The notes beneath the pieces are model-generated. The model was not told the DNA's origin. It saw only the letters and a list, made by a program, of their open reading frames with translations, and made no database searches. This document shows positions 34,106-42,164 of a DNA stretch of 51,004 nucleotides, piece by piece. Every line of letters starts with the position of its first letter. Positions within the stretch are counted from its first letter, which is position 1. Position numbers and translations under genes: made by a program. Origin of the DNA: Micromonospora lupini str. Lupac 08 (lineage in GTDB: Bacteria > Actinomycetota > Actinomycetes > Mycobacteriales > Micromonosporaceae); assembly GCF_000297395.2 (NCBI RefSeq), contig NZ_HF570108.1, positions 275,170 to 326,173 of the forward strand, read 5' to 3'.

Positions 34106-35464
34106 TCAGCTCACCGTGACCGGGGCGATGTCGTTGCCCGGGTTGTCGTCCACGCGGGGGTAGCGGCCGCTCGGCTGGACCTCTCCGGCCGCTCCGGCGA
34201 GGCTGTCGATCCGCAGATCGAACGTGACAGTGTTGCTGGTCCCGGCAGGGAACACGGCACCCCGTCCGGTGCAGTGCCAGGTACGCGTAAGTGGCTCACC
34301 GTCCTCACCGCCGGTCCGACCGCAGCCCAGCGGGTTGGCCAGCACGGTGACCCCGGTGGGCGGGGTGAACAGGAACGCACCGACCGTGTCGCCGGAGTTC
34401 GTGCCGTCCGGCACGCCCGGCCCCTCGTTGCGGAGGCCCACGGTGACGTGGACGGTGTCGCCGACGGCACCGGTGACGGTGGCGCCCTGGGCGACGACGT
34501 CGAAGGCACCCCGGACGTCGTGCAGGTAGGTCTGCCCGCCAGCGCCGTCCACCCCGACCGGAATCACGCCGAGCGGCTTTCCGACCGGCCGCAGCCGCAG
34601 CGCCTGATCGGCCTCGCGGTGCCGGAGCCGCACACCGCTCGGGAGGGGACCGGCGTCGGCCAGCGGCTCCACGATCTGCGTGATCCGCTTGCCGCCGAGG
34701 GTGGCCGGGCCGACAGTGGTGGCGAGTCCGCCACGCAGCTCGTGCCGCTGGCCCGGCGCGAACGTGCCGCGCACGGTGCAGACGACCACTGTGGCGAGCA
34801 CCTGGTCGGTGCCGTACCGGCAGTTGCGGTAGCTCGCGGGGACCAGGCCCACCGCGAAGCGCATGGTGAGCCGCAGGTCGACGGCCGGCTGGTCACCGGC
34901 GTTGACCACTGCCACCGGAACCTGGCGCGTGTCGCCCACCTCGACGCCGCTGACGTTCTCGTCGACCATGTCGAGCAGCCCGGGACCGGAGCGCACGGTG
35001 ATCGTCGCCTGCTGGGCGTACGCCTCGGTCTGCTCGCCGGACGCCGTGTAGTCGAGGGTGCCGCTGGCACCGTCGGCGGCACCGGGCGCGGCCCGGAACA
35101 CCACCGGCACGACGCCGGTGAGCGTGCCGTTCTCGTCGACGGCGGTCGGTGGCATCGGGCAGGTGACCGAGGTGCCCCCGGTGACACACCAGTCGGGGAA
35201 ACTCGCCGTTGCGACGCCGGTCAGGCCGGCCAGGTCGATCGTCACCCGAGGCTCGGTGGCCCCGGTGCTGCTCAGGTTGAGCGGCACCGTGCGACCGGGA
35301 GCGCCCGGGCCGCCGACCGTGACGTCGCCGAGCCAGCCGCTGACCCAGCCGGGGTCGCCTTCCGCCGCAGCCGGGCCGGCCGTTGCACCGACCGCCGCGG
35401 TGGCCACGACCAGCGCGGTCAGGCCGCGCAGGAGCCTGCCACGCGTAACGTGCACAGATCTCAT
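34106..35464 (-). CDS. Secreted protein with Ig-like repeat (DUF11/CARDB-like) domains
   Basis: 452 residues with a clear Sec signal peptide (basic start, LTALVVATAAVGATAG core, cleavage near PAAAEG at about 35). The rest is beta-rich, with at least three repeats of the type seen in DUF11 or CARDB adhesion domains (VPVAVVNAGDQPAVDLRLTM; VTVGLRNEGPGVPDG) and cysteine pairs likely to be disulfides (WCVTGGTSVTC; NCRYG-x9-VVC; LGCGR-x14-WHC). There is no LPXTG, lipobox or C-terminal TM, so it is probably released or loosely wall-bound. The ATG at 35464 has AAGGAG 5 nt upstream. Exact function unknown. Confidence 0.75.
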   Translation of the reverse strand: MRSVHVTRGRLLRGLTALVVATAAVGATAGPAAAEGDPGWVSGWLGDVTVGGPGAPGRTVPLNLSSTGATEPRVTIDLAGLTGVATASFPDWCVTGGTSVTCPMPPTAVDENGTLTGVVPVVFRAAPGAADGASGTLDYTASGEQTEAYAQQATITVRSGPGLLDMVDENVSGVEVGDTRQVPVAVVNAGDQPAVDLRLTMRFAVGLVPASYRNCRYGTDQVLATVVVCTVRGTFAPGQRHELRGGLATTVGPATLGGKRITQIVEPLADAGPLPSGVRLRHREADQALRLRPVGKPLGVIPVGVDGAGGQTYLHDVRGAFDVVAQGATVTGAVGDTVHVTVGLRNEGPGVPDGTNSGDTVGAFLFTPPTGVTVLANPLGCGRTGGEDGEPLTRTWHCTGRGAVFPAGTSNTVTFDLRIDSLAGAAGEVQPSGRYPRVDDNPGNDIAPVTVS

Positions 35465-35568
35465 CGATCTCCTTGGTGAGGGGTGAACCGGTCGGAAGAA
35501 GCCGGGGCTGCTCACCCGCGACCCGACCGGCACCCCTGATCCTAGAGATCGCCTGTGACAGTTCTCGA

Positions 35569-35817
35569 TCAGTCGACGGGGCCGTGATCGCCGCCGCAAG
35601 GCGTGTCTGAAGGGGACTGACGCTCGGGCCGCCACGCGCGCAGCGCCCGCTCGACCTGGACGGTGACCTGGTAGGACACCTCCGGCAGGTCGGCCAGCTC
35701 GATCCGCTCGCCGCGCAGCGCCACCTGCGCGTGCAGTTCCCGGGCGATGGCGTCGCGCAGCGCGACCAGCAGAGGCGACAACCCGTCCGGGTCGCCGACG
35801 ACGTACGCGTCCGACAT
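35569..35817 (-). CDS. Small conserved hypothetical protein (82 aa)
   Basis: No family recognised. The core looks helical (SPLLVALRDAIARELHAQVA, then YQVTVQVERALRAWRPE), with a disordered tail (SPSDTPCGGDHGPVD). There is no signal peptide or TM segment. The ATG at 35817 follows GGGTGG; the frame is open 144 bp further upstream, but that part is Arg/Thr-rich and overlaps a palindromic element. It is divergent from the XRE/DUF397 pair and could be functionally linked to it. Confidence 0.5.
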   Translation of the reverse strand: MSDAYVVGDPDGLSPLLVALRDAIARELHAQVALRGERIELADLPEVSYQVTVQVERALRAWRPERQSPSDTPCGGDHGPVD

Positions 35818-35903
35818 GGATCCACCCTGCCCCCGCGTCCCACCGTCGCGCCACGACCGGTGACATGTGTCCGCCAGGCTTGACCGGGCCACGGCCGGCG
35901 TTT

Positions 35904-35977
35904 GATCCACTCGAGTTCCGTGAAGGCGCGGTGTCCTGCGAGCCGGAGGCCCCGATTTCAAGGAACGCGAGTGGATC
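35904..35977. repeat. Palindromic extragenic element (GATCCACTCG type), copy A
   Basis: 74-bp imperfect palindrome beginning GATCCACTCGAGTTCCGTGA and ending with the near complement of that arm. The central part includes GCGGTGTCCTGCG. It is homologous over its whole length to 39618-39692. Confidence 0.8.
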
Positions 35978-36051
35978 TTTCTGTGACGGCCAGCGAAAGC
36001 GAGCGATGGGGCTGGCTGTAGCTCGCGTTACCCCGATATCCGCGCCCTCTG

Positions 36052-36080
36052 ATGACAGAGCGTTCGCTGCTCGCTACGGT
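36052..36080 (+). promoter_or_regulatory. Candidate promoter of the XRE/DUF397 operon
   Basis: ATGACA (five of six matches to TTGACA), 17-bp spacer, TACGGT. Transcription would begin about 45 nt before the ATG at 36132. Confidence 0.4.
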
Positions 36081-36131
36081 GCGGCAGGTGGGTTGCGAGA
36101 CCTCGACAATCGGCGGCGGAAGGCGGGCGTG

Positions 36132-36938
36132 ATGACCACAGTGGTGTCCACGGCGGCACTCATCCGGGAGCAGCGTCGGCGGTCGCGGCTCGCGGCCGGG
36201 CTGACCCAGGAGGAGTACGGCAAGCGGGCGCACTACTCGCCGTCGATGGTGTCGGCGGTCGAGTTGGGGCAGGCGGCGCCCAACGAGGCGTACCTGACCC
36301 GGGCCGACGAGGTCCTCGGCACCGGTGGCCTGCTGGTCTCGCTGCGGGAGCTGGGCCGGCGCGACGGCGAGCCGGTCTGGTTCCGCCCCTGGCTGGAGGT
36401 CGAACGGGTGGCCACCCAGTTGCGCTGCTTCGGAGCGACGATGATCCCGGGGCTGTTGCAGACCGCCGACTACGCCCGCACGGTGTTCCGGCTCGACCTG
36501 GGGTTGACCGCCGATCGGGTCGAGGAGTTGGTGGCGGCCCGGCTCGAACGGCAGGCGATCCTTGACCGGGAGCACCCGCCGCAGCTCACCGCCGTGATCG
36601 ACGAGGCCGCGTTGCAGCGCTTCGCGGAGAGCTGCGCCGGGGTACTGGCGGCGCAGCTCCGACACCTGGTGGCGTGCGCCCGCCGTCCACACATCCGGGT
36701 GCACGTGCTGCCGCAGGGGGTGGGGCTGCACGCCGGCCTCTTCGGGCCGTTCATCCTCGGCCGCACCGCCGACGGCAGTTGGCTCGGCTTCCTCGACAAC
36801 CAGACCGGCGGCACCGCCGTGGACGACATCAACGAGGTGGCGACCCTGCTTGGAAGGTGGGAGAGTCTGCGCAGTGACGCGCTGCCCCGGCAGCAGTCCA
36901 TCGACCTGCTCGAGGAGATCGTGAAGCCATGGATCTGA
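36132..36938 (+). CDS. XRE-family regulator with DUF5753 domain
   Basis: 268 residues: N-terminal helix-turn-helix at about 8-65 (LIREQRRRSRLAAGLTQEEY, YSPSMVSAVELG) and a C-terminal DUF5753 domain at about 85-265 (FRPWLEVERVATQLRCFGA, MIPGLLQTADYARTVF, HIRVHVLPQGVGLHAGLFG). This is the Scr1/WhiJ-type architecture that is greatly expanded in actinomycetes and linked to development or antibiotic control. The ATG at 36132 starts the conserved region, although the frame is open 267 bp upstream. It overlaps the DUF397 gene by 10 bp. Confidence 0.9.
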   Translation: MTTVVSTAALIREQRRRSRLAAGLTQEEYGKRAHYSPSMVSAVELGQAAPNEAYLTRADEVLGTGGLLVSLRELGRRDGEPVWFRPWLEVERVATQLRCFGATMIPGLLQTADYARTVFRLDLGLTADRVEELVAARLERQAILDREHPPQLTAVIDEAALQRFAESCAGVLAAQLRHLVACARRPHIRVHVLPQGVGLHAGLFGPFILGRTADGSWLGFLDNQTGGTAVDDINEVATLLGRWESLRSDALPRQQSIDLLEEIVKPWI

Positions 36939-37117
36939 CCGGAGCCCGCTGGCACAAGTCCACCCGGAGCGGCAACGACGCCGGGGCATGCGTCGAGGTC
37001 GCCGACAACCTGCCCGGCCGGGTGCACGTCCGCGATTCCAAGGACCGTGACGGCGGCCTGCTGACCTTCACCCCGGCCGCGTGGCGGGCCTTCGTCGAGC
37101 TGGCCCGCACCCACTGA
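36929..37117 (+). CDS. DUF397 protein (small partner of the XRE regulator)
   Basis: 62 residues with the full DUF397 pattern: ARWHKSTRSGNDAGACVEVA, VHVRDSKDRDGGLLTFTPAAW. Such proteins are encoded beside DUF5753/XRE regulators and are thought to act as their antagonists or partners, as in the Scr1/Scr2 and WhiJ-like systems of Streptomyces. Translational overlap with the regulator gene supports this pairing. Confidence 0.92.
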   Translation: MDLTGARWHKSTRSGNDAGACVEVADNLPGRVHVRDSKDRDGGLLTFTPAAWRAFVELARTH

Positions 37118-37276
37118 CCCTCCGCTGAGGCGGGCAGCAGCAGGCGAAACCGCACGTGGGTCGGGTCGCCCGACAGCTGCCACCTCGGCGAACGGCGTCG
37201 ATTTGATTCATGACTCGACGCCAGGCGAATGTCACCCCGGGCGGACGGCCCGAGCCGGTCGGTGCCGATGCGGCCG

Positions 37277-37358
37277 TGCTTGTCGGACAGTCGCCGGCGC
37301 GGCGGTCGGTGCGGCGGTGCCTGTCGGGCAGTCGCCAGCGCGGCAGCCGGTGCGGCGG
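37277..37358. repeat. 41-bp tandem repeat after the MarR gene
   Basis: Two copies (37277-37317 and 37318-37358) differing at about 6 positions. The copy nearest the gene ends 6 bp from the MarR stop codon. Confidence 0.75.
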
Positions 37359-37364
37359 TCGCGG

Positions 37365-37841
37365 TCAGCCGCCGAACCAGCCCGGCACGTCGAGGCGGAA
37401 CCAGTTGGCGGCGGCCATGGTGCGCAGGTCGTCCTCCAGCGCGTCGACCCGGTCCGGGCCGAGGGTGTCGGCCCACTGTGCGCGCAGCCGGTCGAAGACC
37501 TCGGCCGAGCGGCGTAGGCCGTCGACGCCGCGCGGGGTCACCCGGACCAGCCGGCGGCGGGCGTCGGAGGGGTCGTCGACCCGTTCCAGATAGCCGACGG
37601 CGACCAGCCGGTCGACCGTCTTGCCGGCGGCCTGCTTGGAGATGCCCAGCCGTTGACCCAGCTCGGTGGCGGTGGTGCCGTCCACGCCGACGGCCTGGAG
37701 CACGAAGCCGTGCAGCGGTCGCAGTTCAGGGTGCCCCTGGCGGGCCAGCTCGGCGTGCAGGTCGTCGATGAGCGTCCGGAAGCCGGCCAGCAGCAGCAGC
37801 GGCAGGTGGAATCCGGGGCGCGCGGGATCAGCGGTTGCCAT
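37365..37841 (-). CDS. MarR-family transcriptional regulator
   Basis: 158-residue winged-helix regulator: TATELGQRLGISKQAAGKTVDRLV (recognition helix), wing DPSDARRRLVRVTPRG, flanked by dimerisation helices. The ATG at 37841 was chosen over a TTG at 37850. It is divergent from the AhpD-like gene at 37939, and two tandem palindromes lie between (37843-37884), so it probably represses both genes and may sense an oxidant or phenolic, as many MarR proteins beside peroxidase genes do. Confidence 0.88.
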   Translation of the reverse strand: MATADPARPGFHLPLLLLAGFRTLIDDLHAELARQGHPELRPLHGFVLQAVGVDGTTATELGQRLGISKQAAGKTVDRLVAVGYLERVDDPSDARRRLVRVTPRGVDGLRRSAEVFDRLRAQWADTLGPDRVDALEDDLRTMAAANWFRLDVPGWFGG

Positions 37842-37842
37842 G

Positions 37843-37884
37843 TTCGACAACCACGTTTACTATTTCGTCAACCACGTTGACTAT
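37843..37884. promoter_or_regulatory. Tandem operator pair for the MarR/AhpD divergent genes
   Basis: Two 21-bp direct repeats (37843-37863 and 37864-37884), each with the palindrome GTCAAC-CAC-GTTGAC (perfect in the second, imperfect in the first). The 21-bp period is two helical turns, so two dimers could bind the same face. Confidence 0.75.
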
Positions 37885-37938
37885 CGTACGGGATGCGGCA
37901 CCGGCCCTCCCGATCGACGCTGCCGAAAGCAGGTAACC

Positions 37939-38493
37939 GTGTCCGTCTTCACCGAGCACACCGCCGAAACCGCACCCGCCGCCGCCCGTCGGACCATCGA
38001 GGGGGTGCGGGGCCGGTTCGGCTGGCTGCCGACCCCGGTGGCGCTGATGGCCGAGTCACCACAACTGCTCGCCGGCTTCTTCACCGCAAACGCCGGGTTC
38101 GAGCAGACCGATCTCGCACCCCTGGAGCGGGAAGTGGTCGTCCTCGCCGTCGCCACGACCTACGAGTGCCACGTCTGCGTCGCCCTGCACACCGGCACGC
38201 TCACCCGACTCGGCGCGTCCGACGAGCTGATCGCCGCGCTGCGTTCCGCCACCGAGCTGCCCGAACCACGACTGGAGGCGCTGCGCCGGTTCACGCTTGC
38301 CGTCCTGGCGCACCGGGGCGCGGTGCCCGACGGCGAGCTGGACGACTTCCTGGCCGCCGGCTACCAGCCCCGGCACGCGCTGGACGTGGTGCTCGGCGTC
38401 GGGGCGTACACGATGTCGACCTTCGCCAACCGACTCACCCGCGCCCCGCTCGACCCGCCACTCGCCGCTCACGCCTGGACGCCCGCCGCCTGA
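37939..38493 (+). CDS. AhpD-like carboxymuconolactone decarboxylase family protein
   Basis: 184-residue all-helical protein of the AhpD/CMD superfamily. The redox motif YECHVCVALHTG (Cys-x2-Cys-x3-His) is intact, as in peroxidatic or disulfide-recycling AhpD proteins. Other family marks are LAPLEREVVVLAVATTYEC and ALDVVLGVGAYTMSTFANRL. The GTG at 37939 has AGCAGG 6 nt upstream; the frame is open upstream but through the operator. It probably handles organic peroxides under MarR control. Confidence 0.85.
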   Translation: MSVFTEHTAETAPAAARRTIEGVRGRFGWLPTPVALMAESPQLLAGFFTANAGFEQTDLAPLEREVVVLAVATTYECHVCVALHTGTLTRLGASDELIAALRSATELPEPRLEALRRFTLAVLAHRGAVPDGELDDFLAAGYQPRHALDVVLGVGAYTMSTFANRLTRAPLDPPLAAHAWTPAA

Positions 38494-38662
38494 CCGGGGA
38501 TGGCCGCGGGGCAGGCGGCACCGCCCGCGCCTGGACGTCTGCGGCCTGATCGGGATGGCCGAGGGGCAGGTGGCACCGCCCGCGCCTGGACGCCCCCGCC
38601 TGACCGGGGATGGCCGACGATCAGGCCGCACCGCCCGCGCCTGAACGCCGCCGCCTGATCCG
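38473..38662 (+). repeat. 55-bp tandem repeat covering the AhpD gene 3' end
   Basis: Three and a half degenerate units (38473, 38529, 38584, 38639; period 55-56 bp). The first unit contains the last six codons and stop of the AhpD-like gene, so later copies carry the same tail sequence without a gene. Confidence 0.8.
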
Positions 38663-38673
38663 AGTGGTGCAGG

Positions 38674-39549
38674 TCAGGCCGCCTGAAGGAAGTCGCGCAG
38701 CAGGGCGAGCATCTCGTCCGGGCGCTCCTCGTACAGCCAGTGCCCGCAGTCCTCGATCACCTCGCCGCGGACGGTGTCGGCGTAGCGGCGAGCCTGTTCG
38801 GCGACCTGCCCGCCGAGGCTGGCCGCCGCGCCGACGGCCAGCACCGGCATCGTCAGCTTCGTCGACAGGTGCTCGGCGTTGTCGGCGACGTCCTGCTCGA
38901 ACGCCCGGAAGTGAGCGAAGCTGGCCCGCAGGTGCGCCGGGTCGCGCAGGTGGCTGGCGAACTCCTCGATGTCGGGCGCGGCGATGCTGCCCTTGCGCAC
39001 CATCAGCGCGTCGGTGAACCGGTCCACCCAGAGTGACTCCCGCCCACTGACCAGGTCCTCCGGGAGCCCGTTGCCGAGGGAGAAGAAGCCGAAGTTCCAC
39101 ACGCCGGGTCCGGCCTGGGTGAGCGCGGGGAAGGTGTAGATGCTCTCGTCGGGGATCGGCGCCTCGCTGAGCACCAGTCGGCTCACCCGCTGGGGATGGG
39201 CGGCGGCGTACGCGTACGCCACCATGGTTCCCAGGTCGTGCCCGACCAGCCGGAGGTCACCGACCAGGCCGAGTTGGTCGAGCAGGCCGTGCAGGTCGGC
39301 GGCGACTGTCTTCTTGTCGTATCCGCCGGCCGGGGCGTCGCTGTTCCCGAAGCCGCGCAGGTCGGGTGCGACCACGTCGAAGGAGCGTCCCAGCTCGGGC
39401 AGCAGGTTCCGCCACATGTACCAGCACTGCGGGTAGCCGTGCAGCAGCACCAGGGGCGGGCCACTGCCGCCCCGGACGTAGTTCATGCTGATCTGGCCGA
39501 CCCGCGCCCGTTGCTCGGTGAACCCCGCCGGAACCCGTTCCACGCCCAT
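38674..39549 (-). CDS. Alpha/beta hydrolase, epoxide hydrolase-like
   Basis: 291-residue cytosolic alpha/beta hydrolase. The oxyanion motif HGYPQCWYMWR, nucleophile elbow GHDLGT (aspartate nucleophile, not serine) and catalytic histidine in DCGHWLYEERP place it with epoxide hydrolases and haloacetate dehalogenases rather than esterases. The acid residue should lie in the cap-to-C-terminal segment. Substrate unknown. The ATG at 39549 has GGGGG 6 nt upstream. It is convergent with the AhpD gene and divergent from the menaquinone genes, with a palindromic element between. Confidence 0.85.
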   Translation of the reverse strand: MGVERVPAGFTEQRARVGQISMNYVRGGSGPPLVLLHGYPQCWYMWRNLLPELGRSFDVVAPDLRGFGNSDAPAGGYDKKTVAADLHGLLDQLGLVGDLRLVGHDLGTMVAYAYAAAHPQRVSRLVLSEAPIPDESIYTFPALTQAGPGVWNFGFFSLGNGLPEDLVSGRESLWVDRFTDALMVRKGSIAAPDIEEFASHLRDPAHLRASFAHFRAFEQDVADNAEHLSTKLTMPVLAVGAAASLGGQVAEQARRYADTVRGEVIEDCGHWLYEERPDEMLALLRDFLQAA

Positions 39550-39617
39550 CGTCGCCCCCGTCCGCCGGCTGCCCGGCTACCCACTCAACCGCCCGCCACG
39601 CCCGGGAGATGTGGGTT

Positions 39618-39692
39618 GATCCACTCGCCTTCCTTGAAGTCGCGGTGTCCTGCGGCCGGGGATACCGCGGTTTCCTGGAAGCCGAGTCGATC
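39618..39692. repeat. Palindromic extragenic element (GATCCACTCG type), copy B
   Basis: 75-bp imperfect palindrome beginning GATCCACTCGCCTTCCTTGA and containing GCGGTGTCCTGCG. It aligns with 35904-35977 along its whole length. Confidence 0.8.
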
Positions 39693-39784
39693 TAGACCCG
39701 CCGACCGTCGCCGGCTCGGGTCATCGCGAGTGTCACAGCACCCGGCCTGGGCCGTGCGGGAGCCGGTGCGGGAGACTGGGCGAC

Positions 39785-41245
39785 ATGGCGGCTCGTGGCT
39801 TCCCGTACACCGATCTCAAGGACTTTCTCGCGGCGCTGGAGCGCGCGGGGGAGCTGCGGCGGGTCGACGTCCCCGTCGACCCGACCCTGGAGATCAGCGA
39901 GGTGGTCACCCGCACGGTGCGCGCCGGCGGGCCGGCGCTGCTCTTCGAGCACCCCACCCGGGGCGAGATGCCGGTGGCGATCAACCTGTTCGGCACCGAG
40001 AAGCGGATGGCGATGGCCCTCGGCGTCGACTCGCTGGACGAGATCGGCGCCCGCATCGGCGCGCTGGTCAAGCCGGAGCTGCCGGTCGGCTGGTCGGGCA
40101 TCCGCGAGGGCCTCGGCAAGGTCATGCAGCTCAAGTCGGTGCCGCCGCGCAAGGTGAAGACCGCACCCTGCCAGGAGATCGTCTACCGCGGTGACGACGT
40201 CGACCTGAACCGGCTGCCGGGGTTGCAGGTCTGGCCCGACGACGGGGGCATCTTCCACAACTACGGGCTGACCCACACCAAGCACCCGGAGACCGGCAAG
40301 CGCAACCTGGGCCTCTACCGGCTCCAGCAGCACGGCCGCAACACCCTGGGCATGCACTGGCAGATCCACAAGGACTCGACGGCGCACCACGCGGTCGCCG
40401 AGCGGCTCGGGCAGCGCCTGCCGGTCGCGGTCGCGATCGGTTGCGACCCGGTCGTCTCGTACGCGGCCAGCGCTCCGCTGCCCGGCGACATCGACGAGTA
40501 CCTGTTCGCCGGGTTCCTGCGCGGCGAGCGGGTGGAGATGGTCGACTGCCTGACCGTCCCGTTGCAGGTGCCGGCGCACGCGCAGATCGTGCTGGAGGGC
40601 TACCTGGAGCCCGGCGAGCGGCTGCCCGAGGGGCCGTTCGGCGACCACACCGGCTACTACACCCCTGTCGAGCCGTTCCCGGTGCTGCACATCGAGGCGA
40701 TGACGATGCAGCGCAAGCCGGTCTACCACTCGATCGTCACCTCGAAGCCGCCGCAGGAGGACCACGGCCTGGGCAAGGCCACCGAGCGGATCTTCCAGCC
40801 GCTGCTCAAGCTGATGATCCCGGACATCGTCGACTACGACCTGCCGGCCGCCGGGGTGTTCCACAACTGCGCGATCGTGTCGATCCGCAAGCGCTACCCG
40901 AAGCACGCGCAGAAGGTCATGAACGCGATCTGGGGCGCGCACCTCATGTCGCTCACCAAGTTGATCGTGATCGTCGACGAGGACTGCGACGTGCACGACT
41001 ACAACGAGGTCGCCTTCCGTGCCTTCGGCAACGTCGACTACGCCCGCGACCTGCTGCTCACCGAGGGGCCGGTGGACCACCTGGACCACTCGTCGTACCA
41101 GCAGTTCTGGGGCGGCAAGGCCGGCGTCGACGCGACCCGCAAGCTGCCCACCGAGGGCTACACCCGCGGTTGGCCGGAGGAGATGAGCATGGCCCCGGAG
41201 GTCACGGCCCTGGTCGACAAGCGCTGGAAGGAGTACGGGATCTGA
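39785..41245 (+). CDS. UbiD-family decarboxylase, menaquinone biosynthesis
   Basis: 486-residue prenylated-FMN-dependent decarboxylase. Family motifs include INLFGTEKRMAMALGV, NRLPGLQVWPDDGG, GLYRLQQHGRNTLGMHWQIH, and the catalytic glutamate region EGPFGDHTGYYTP (Glu282). The neighbours ubiA and ubiX suggest the role of MqnL-type decarboxylation in the futalosine route to menaquinone, though the sequence cannot separate this from other UbiD substrates. The stop shares a base with the ubiA ATG (TGATG). Start ATG at 39785. Confidence 0.9.
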   Translation: MAARGFPYTDLKDFLAALERAGELRRVDVPVDPTLEISEVVTRTVRAGGPALLFEHPTRGEMPVAINLFGTEKRMAMALGVDSLDEIGARIGALVKPELPVGWSGIREGLGKVMQLKSVPPRKVKTAPCQEIVYRGDDVDLNRLPGLQVWPDDGGIFHNYGLTHTKHPETGKRNLGLYRLQQHGRNTLGMHWQIHKDSTAHHAVAERLGQRLPVAVAIGCDPVVSYAASAPLPGDIDEYLFAGFLRGERVEMVDCLTVPLQVPAHAQIVLEGYLEPGERLPEGPFGDHTGYYTPVEPFPVLHIEAMTMQRKPVYHSIVTSKPPQEDHGLGKATERIFQPLLKLMIPDIVDYDLPAAGVFHNCAIVSIRKRYPKHAQKVMNAIWGAHLMSLTKLIVIVDEDCDVHDYNEVAFRAFGNVDYARDLLLTEGPVDHLDHSSYQQFWGGKAGVDATRKLPTEGYTRGWPEEMSMAPEVTALVDKRWKEYGI

Positions 41246-42156
41246 TGGCCGTCCTCGACGCACCGGTGGAGAAGCCGGGCCGGGTCAAGTCCTTCCTCAA
41301 GCTCGTCGCGATCGAGCACTCCGTGTTCGCGTTGCCGTTCGCCTACCTCTCGGCCCTGACCGCCATGCAGGTCAACGGCGGGCACGTGCGGTGGCTCGAC
41401 CTGCTGCTGATCACCGTGGCGATGGTCGGGGCGCGGACGTTCGCGATGGCCGCCAACCGGATCCTCGACCGGCGCATCGACGCGCGGAACCCGCGTACCG
41501 CCGGACGGGAACTGGTCACCGGGGCGGTGAGCGTGCGGACGGCCTGGACCGGCGCGGCCGTCGCGCTTGTGGTCTTCCTCGTCGCCGCCGCGCTGCTCAA
41601 CCCGCTCTGCCTGGTGCTCGCGCCGCTCGCCGTGGTGCCGCTCGTCGTCTACCCGTACGGCAAGCGGTTCACCAACTGGCCGCACGCCATCCTCGCGATC
41701 GCCCAGGCGGTCGGCCCGGTCGGCGCCTGGCTGGCGGTCACCGGCACCCTGGACGGCTCCGGTCCGGCCTGGCTGCTCGGCGCGGCGGTCGGCCTGTGGA
41801 TCGGCGGCTTCGACCTCATCTACGCCTGCCAGGACTCCGAGATCGACCAGGAGATCGGCGTGCACAGCGTGCCCGCCCGGTACGGCAGGCGCTTCGCTCT
41901 GCACGCCTCCACAGTCGCGCACGTGGTGACCTTCGGGCTGTTCATCTGGTTCGGCGCGCTCATCGGGTTCGGCTGGCTGTGGTGGATCGGGCTGGCGTTC
42001 ACCGCTGTCGCGTTCGCCTACCAGCACCTGGTGGTCAGCCCGACCGACCTCAGCAAGGTCAACCGGGCGTTCTTCACGGCCAACGGCTTCGTCGGCATCG
42101 CGCTGTTCGTGTTCGCCCTGCTCGACCTGGTGATCCGCCTCGACCTGCGCCCGTAG
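41245..42156 (+). CDS. UbiA-family prenyltransferase (MqnP-like)
   Basis: 303-residue polytopic membrane enzyme that attaches a polyprenyl chain to an aromatic acceptor. The two Asp-rich motifs are intact: NRILDRRIDARNPRT (71-85) and CQDSEIDQEIGVHSVPARYG (about 195-214). Seven to nine TM segments. Coupled to the UbiD-like gene by a TGATG overlap, so the two act together in the prenylation/decarboxylation step of menaquinone synthesis. It converges on the terpene cyclase gene with an 8-bp gap. Confidence 0.92.
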   Translation: MAVLDAPVEKPGRVKSFLKLVAIEHSVFALPFAYLSALTAMQVNGGHVRWLDLLLITVAMVGARTFAMAANRILDRRIDARNPRTAGRELVTGAVSVRTAWTGAAVALVVFLVAAALLNPLCLVLAPLAVVPLVVYPYGKRFTNWPHAILAIAQAVGPVGAWLAVTGTLDGSGPAWLLGAAVGLWIGGFDLIYACQDSEIDQEIGVHSVPARYGRRFALHASTVAHVVTFGLFIWFGALIGFGWLWWIGLAFTAVAFAYQHLVVSPTDLSKVNRAFFTANGFVGIALFVFALLDLVIRLDLRP

Positions 42157-42164
42157 GGCCAGAT

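Larger units (their letters stand above)
35818..36131. other. 314-bp intergenic region between the 82-aa gene and the XRE gene
   Basis: It holds a palindromic extragenic element at 35904-35977 and a candidate promoter for the XRE gene: ATGACA at 36052-36057, a 17-bp spacer and TACGGT at 36075-36080. I see no gene in it. Confidence 0.6.
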
